Below, piece by piece: positions 63,999 to 64,000 of a DNA stretch of 64,000 bases (position 1 is the first letter of the stretch; every line of letters begins with the position of its first letter). This DNA comes from Gemmatimonadota bacterium (GTDB taxonomy: Bacteria > Gemmatimonadota > Gemmatimonadetes > Gemmatimonadales > GWC2-71-9). Both the position numbers and the translations under genes were made by a program. The notes under the pieces are model-generated. The model did not search any database. It saw only the letters and a program-made list of their open reading frames with translations, and was not told the DNA's origin. The stretch spans positions 151,872-215,871 of the forward strand of contig SHZT01000004.1 in assembly GCA_009692185.1 (NCBI GenBank). Reading direction: 5' to 3'.

Positions 63999-64000
63999 CA

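Overview
The window looks like one contiguous piece of a GC-rich Gram-negative-type chromosome. Lipoproteins and Sec-exported proteins are plentiful, as are SurA-like and cyclophilin isomerases, porin-like beta-barrel proteins and large secreted metallopeptidases (M14, M16, M28, M2). The mix of DUF4384, DinB and PepSY proteins, a Ser/Thr kinase and a propeller-M28 fusion resembles what I know of Gemmatimonadota. That placement is inference from gene content; no rRNA is present to confirm it.

Layout. Positions 1-9.8 kb form one rightward block: a DUF58 protein (cut by the left edge), a BatA-type membrane protein, mfd, a parvulin lipoprotein, a SurA-like chaperone and pdxA. From 9.9 to 16.1 kb come a frameshifted rhodanese/metallo-beta-lactamase protein, a CorC-like transporter, hisD, typA, a very acidic small protein and tRNA-Ile. 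From 16.0 to 17.5 kb lies a decayed type I restriction-modification remnant against the tRNA. From 17.5 to 24.9 kb is a mixed accessory region with two adjacent frameshifted genes next to a CotH-kinase lipoprotein. From 25 to 29.5 kb are aroF, an infA-HTH-rpsU operon and a rearranged spot where a receiver protein and a MATE transporter both lack their 5' parts. From 29.5 to 43.5 kb are an antiporter, Fpg, EttA, two convergent M14 peptidases, two cyclophilins and hpt. From 43.6 to 54.8 kb are PLP-enzyme, amidotransferase, Lrp and EamA genes, five of the six tRNA genes being at 48-50 kb (four) and 62.7 kb (one), with MscL, a Ser/Thr kinase and an ACE-like M2 peptidase. From 54.9 to 62.8 kb are the M28 and M16 peptidases, a feoB-feoA iron operon with a Fur-like box, and tRNA-Lys. 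The right edge holds the 3' end of a lower-GC accessory gene.

The most unusual signal is a scattered set of hairpins. Each is made of short tandem purine-rich units on one arm and their imperfect reverse complement on the other. They share architecture, while the unit sequence differs between loci (GCGGATGA, GATGGTGG, GGGAAAA, a GTGAGAAG-like unit, AGGCGGTA, GAGACGAGAGAC). Several lie inside genes: in frame in mfd and pdxA, forming the N-terminal region of a lipoprotein, and at the frameshift point of the rhodanese/MBL gene. Others sit exactly at stop codons between genes, where they could act as terminators. They resemble in concept the palindromic elements that insert in frame into Rickettsia genes, but the sequences are different and I do not recognise them as a described family.
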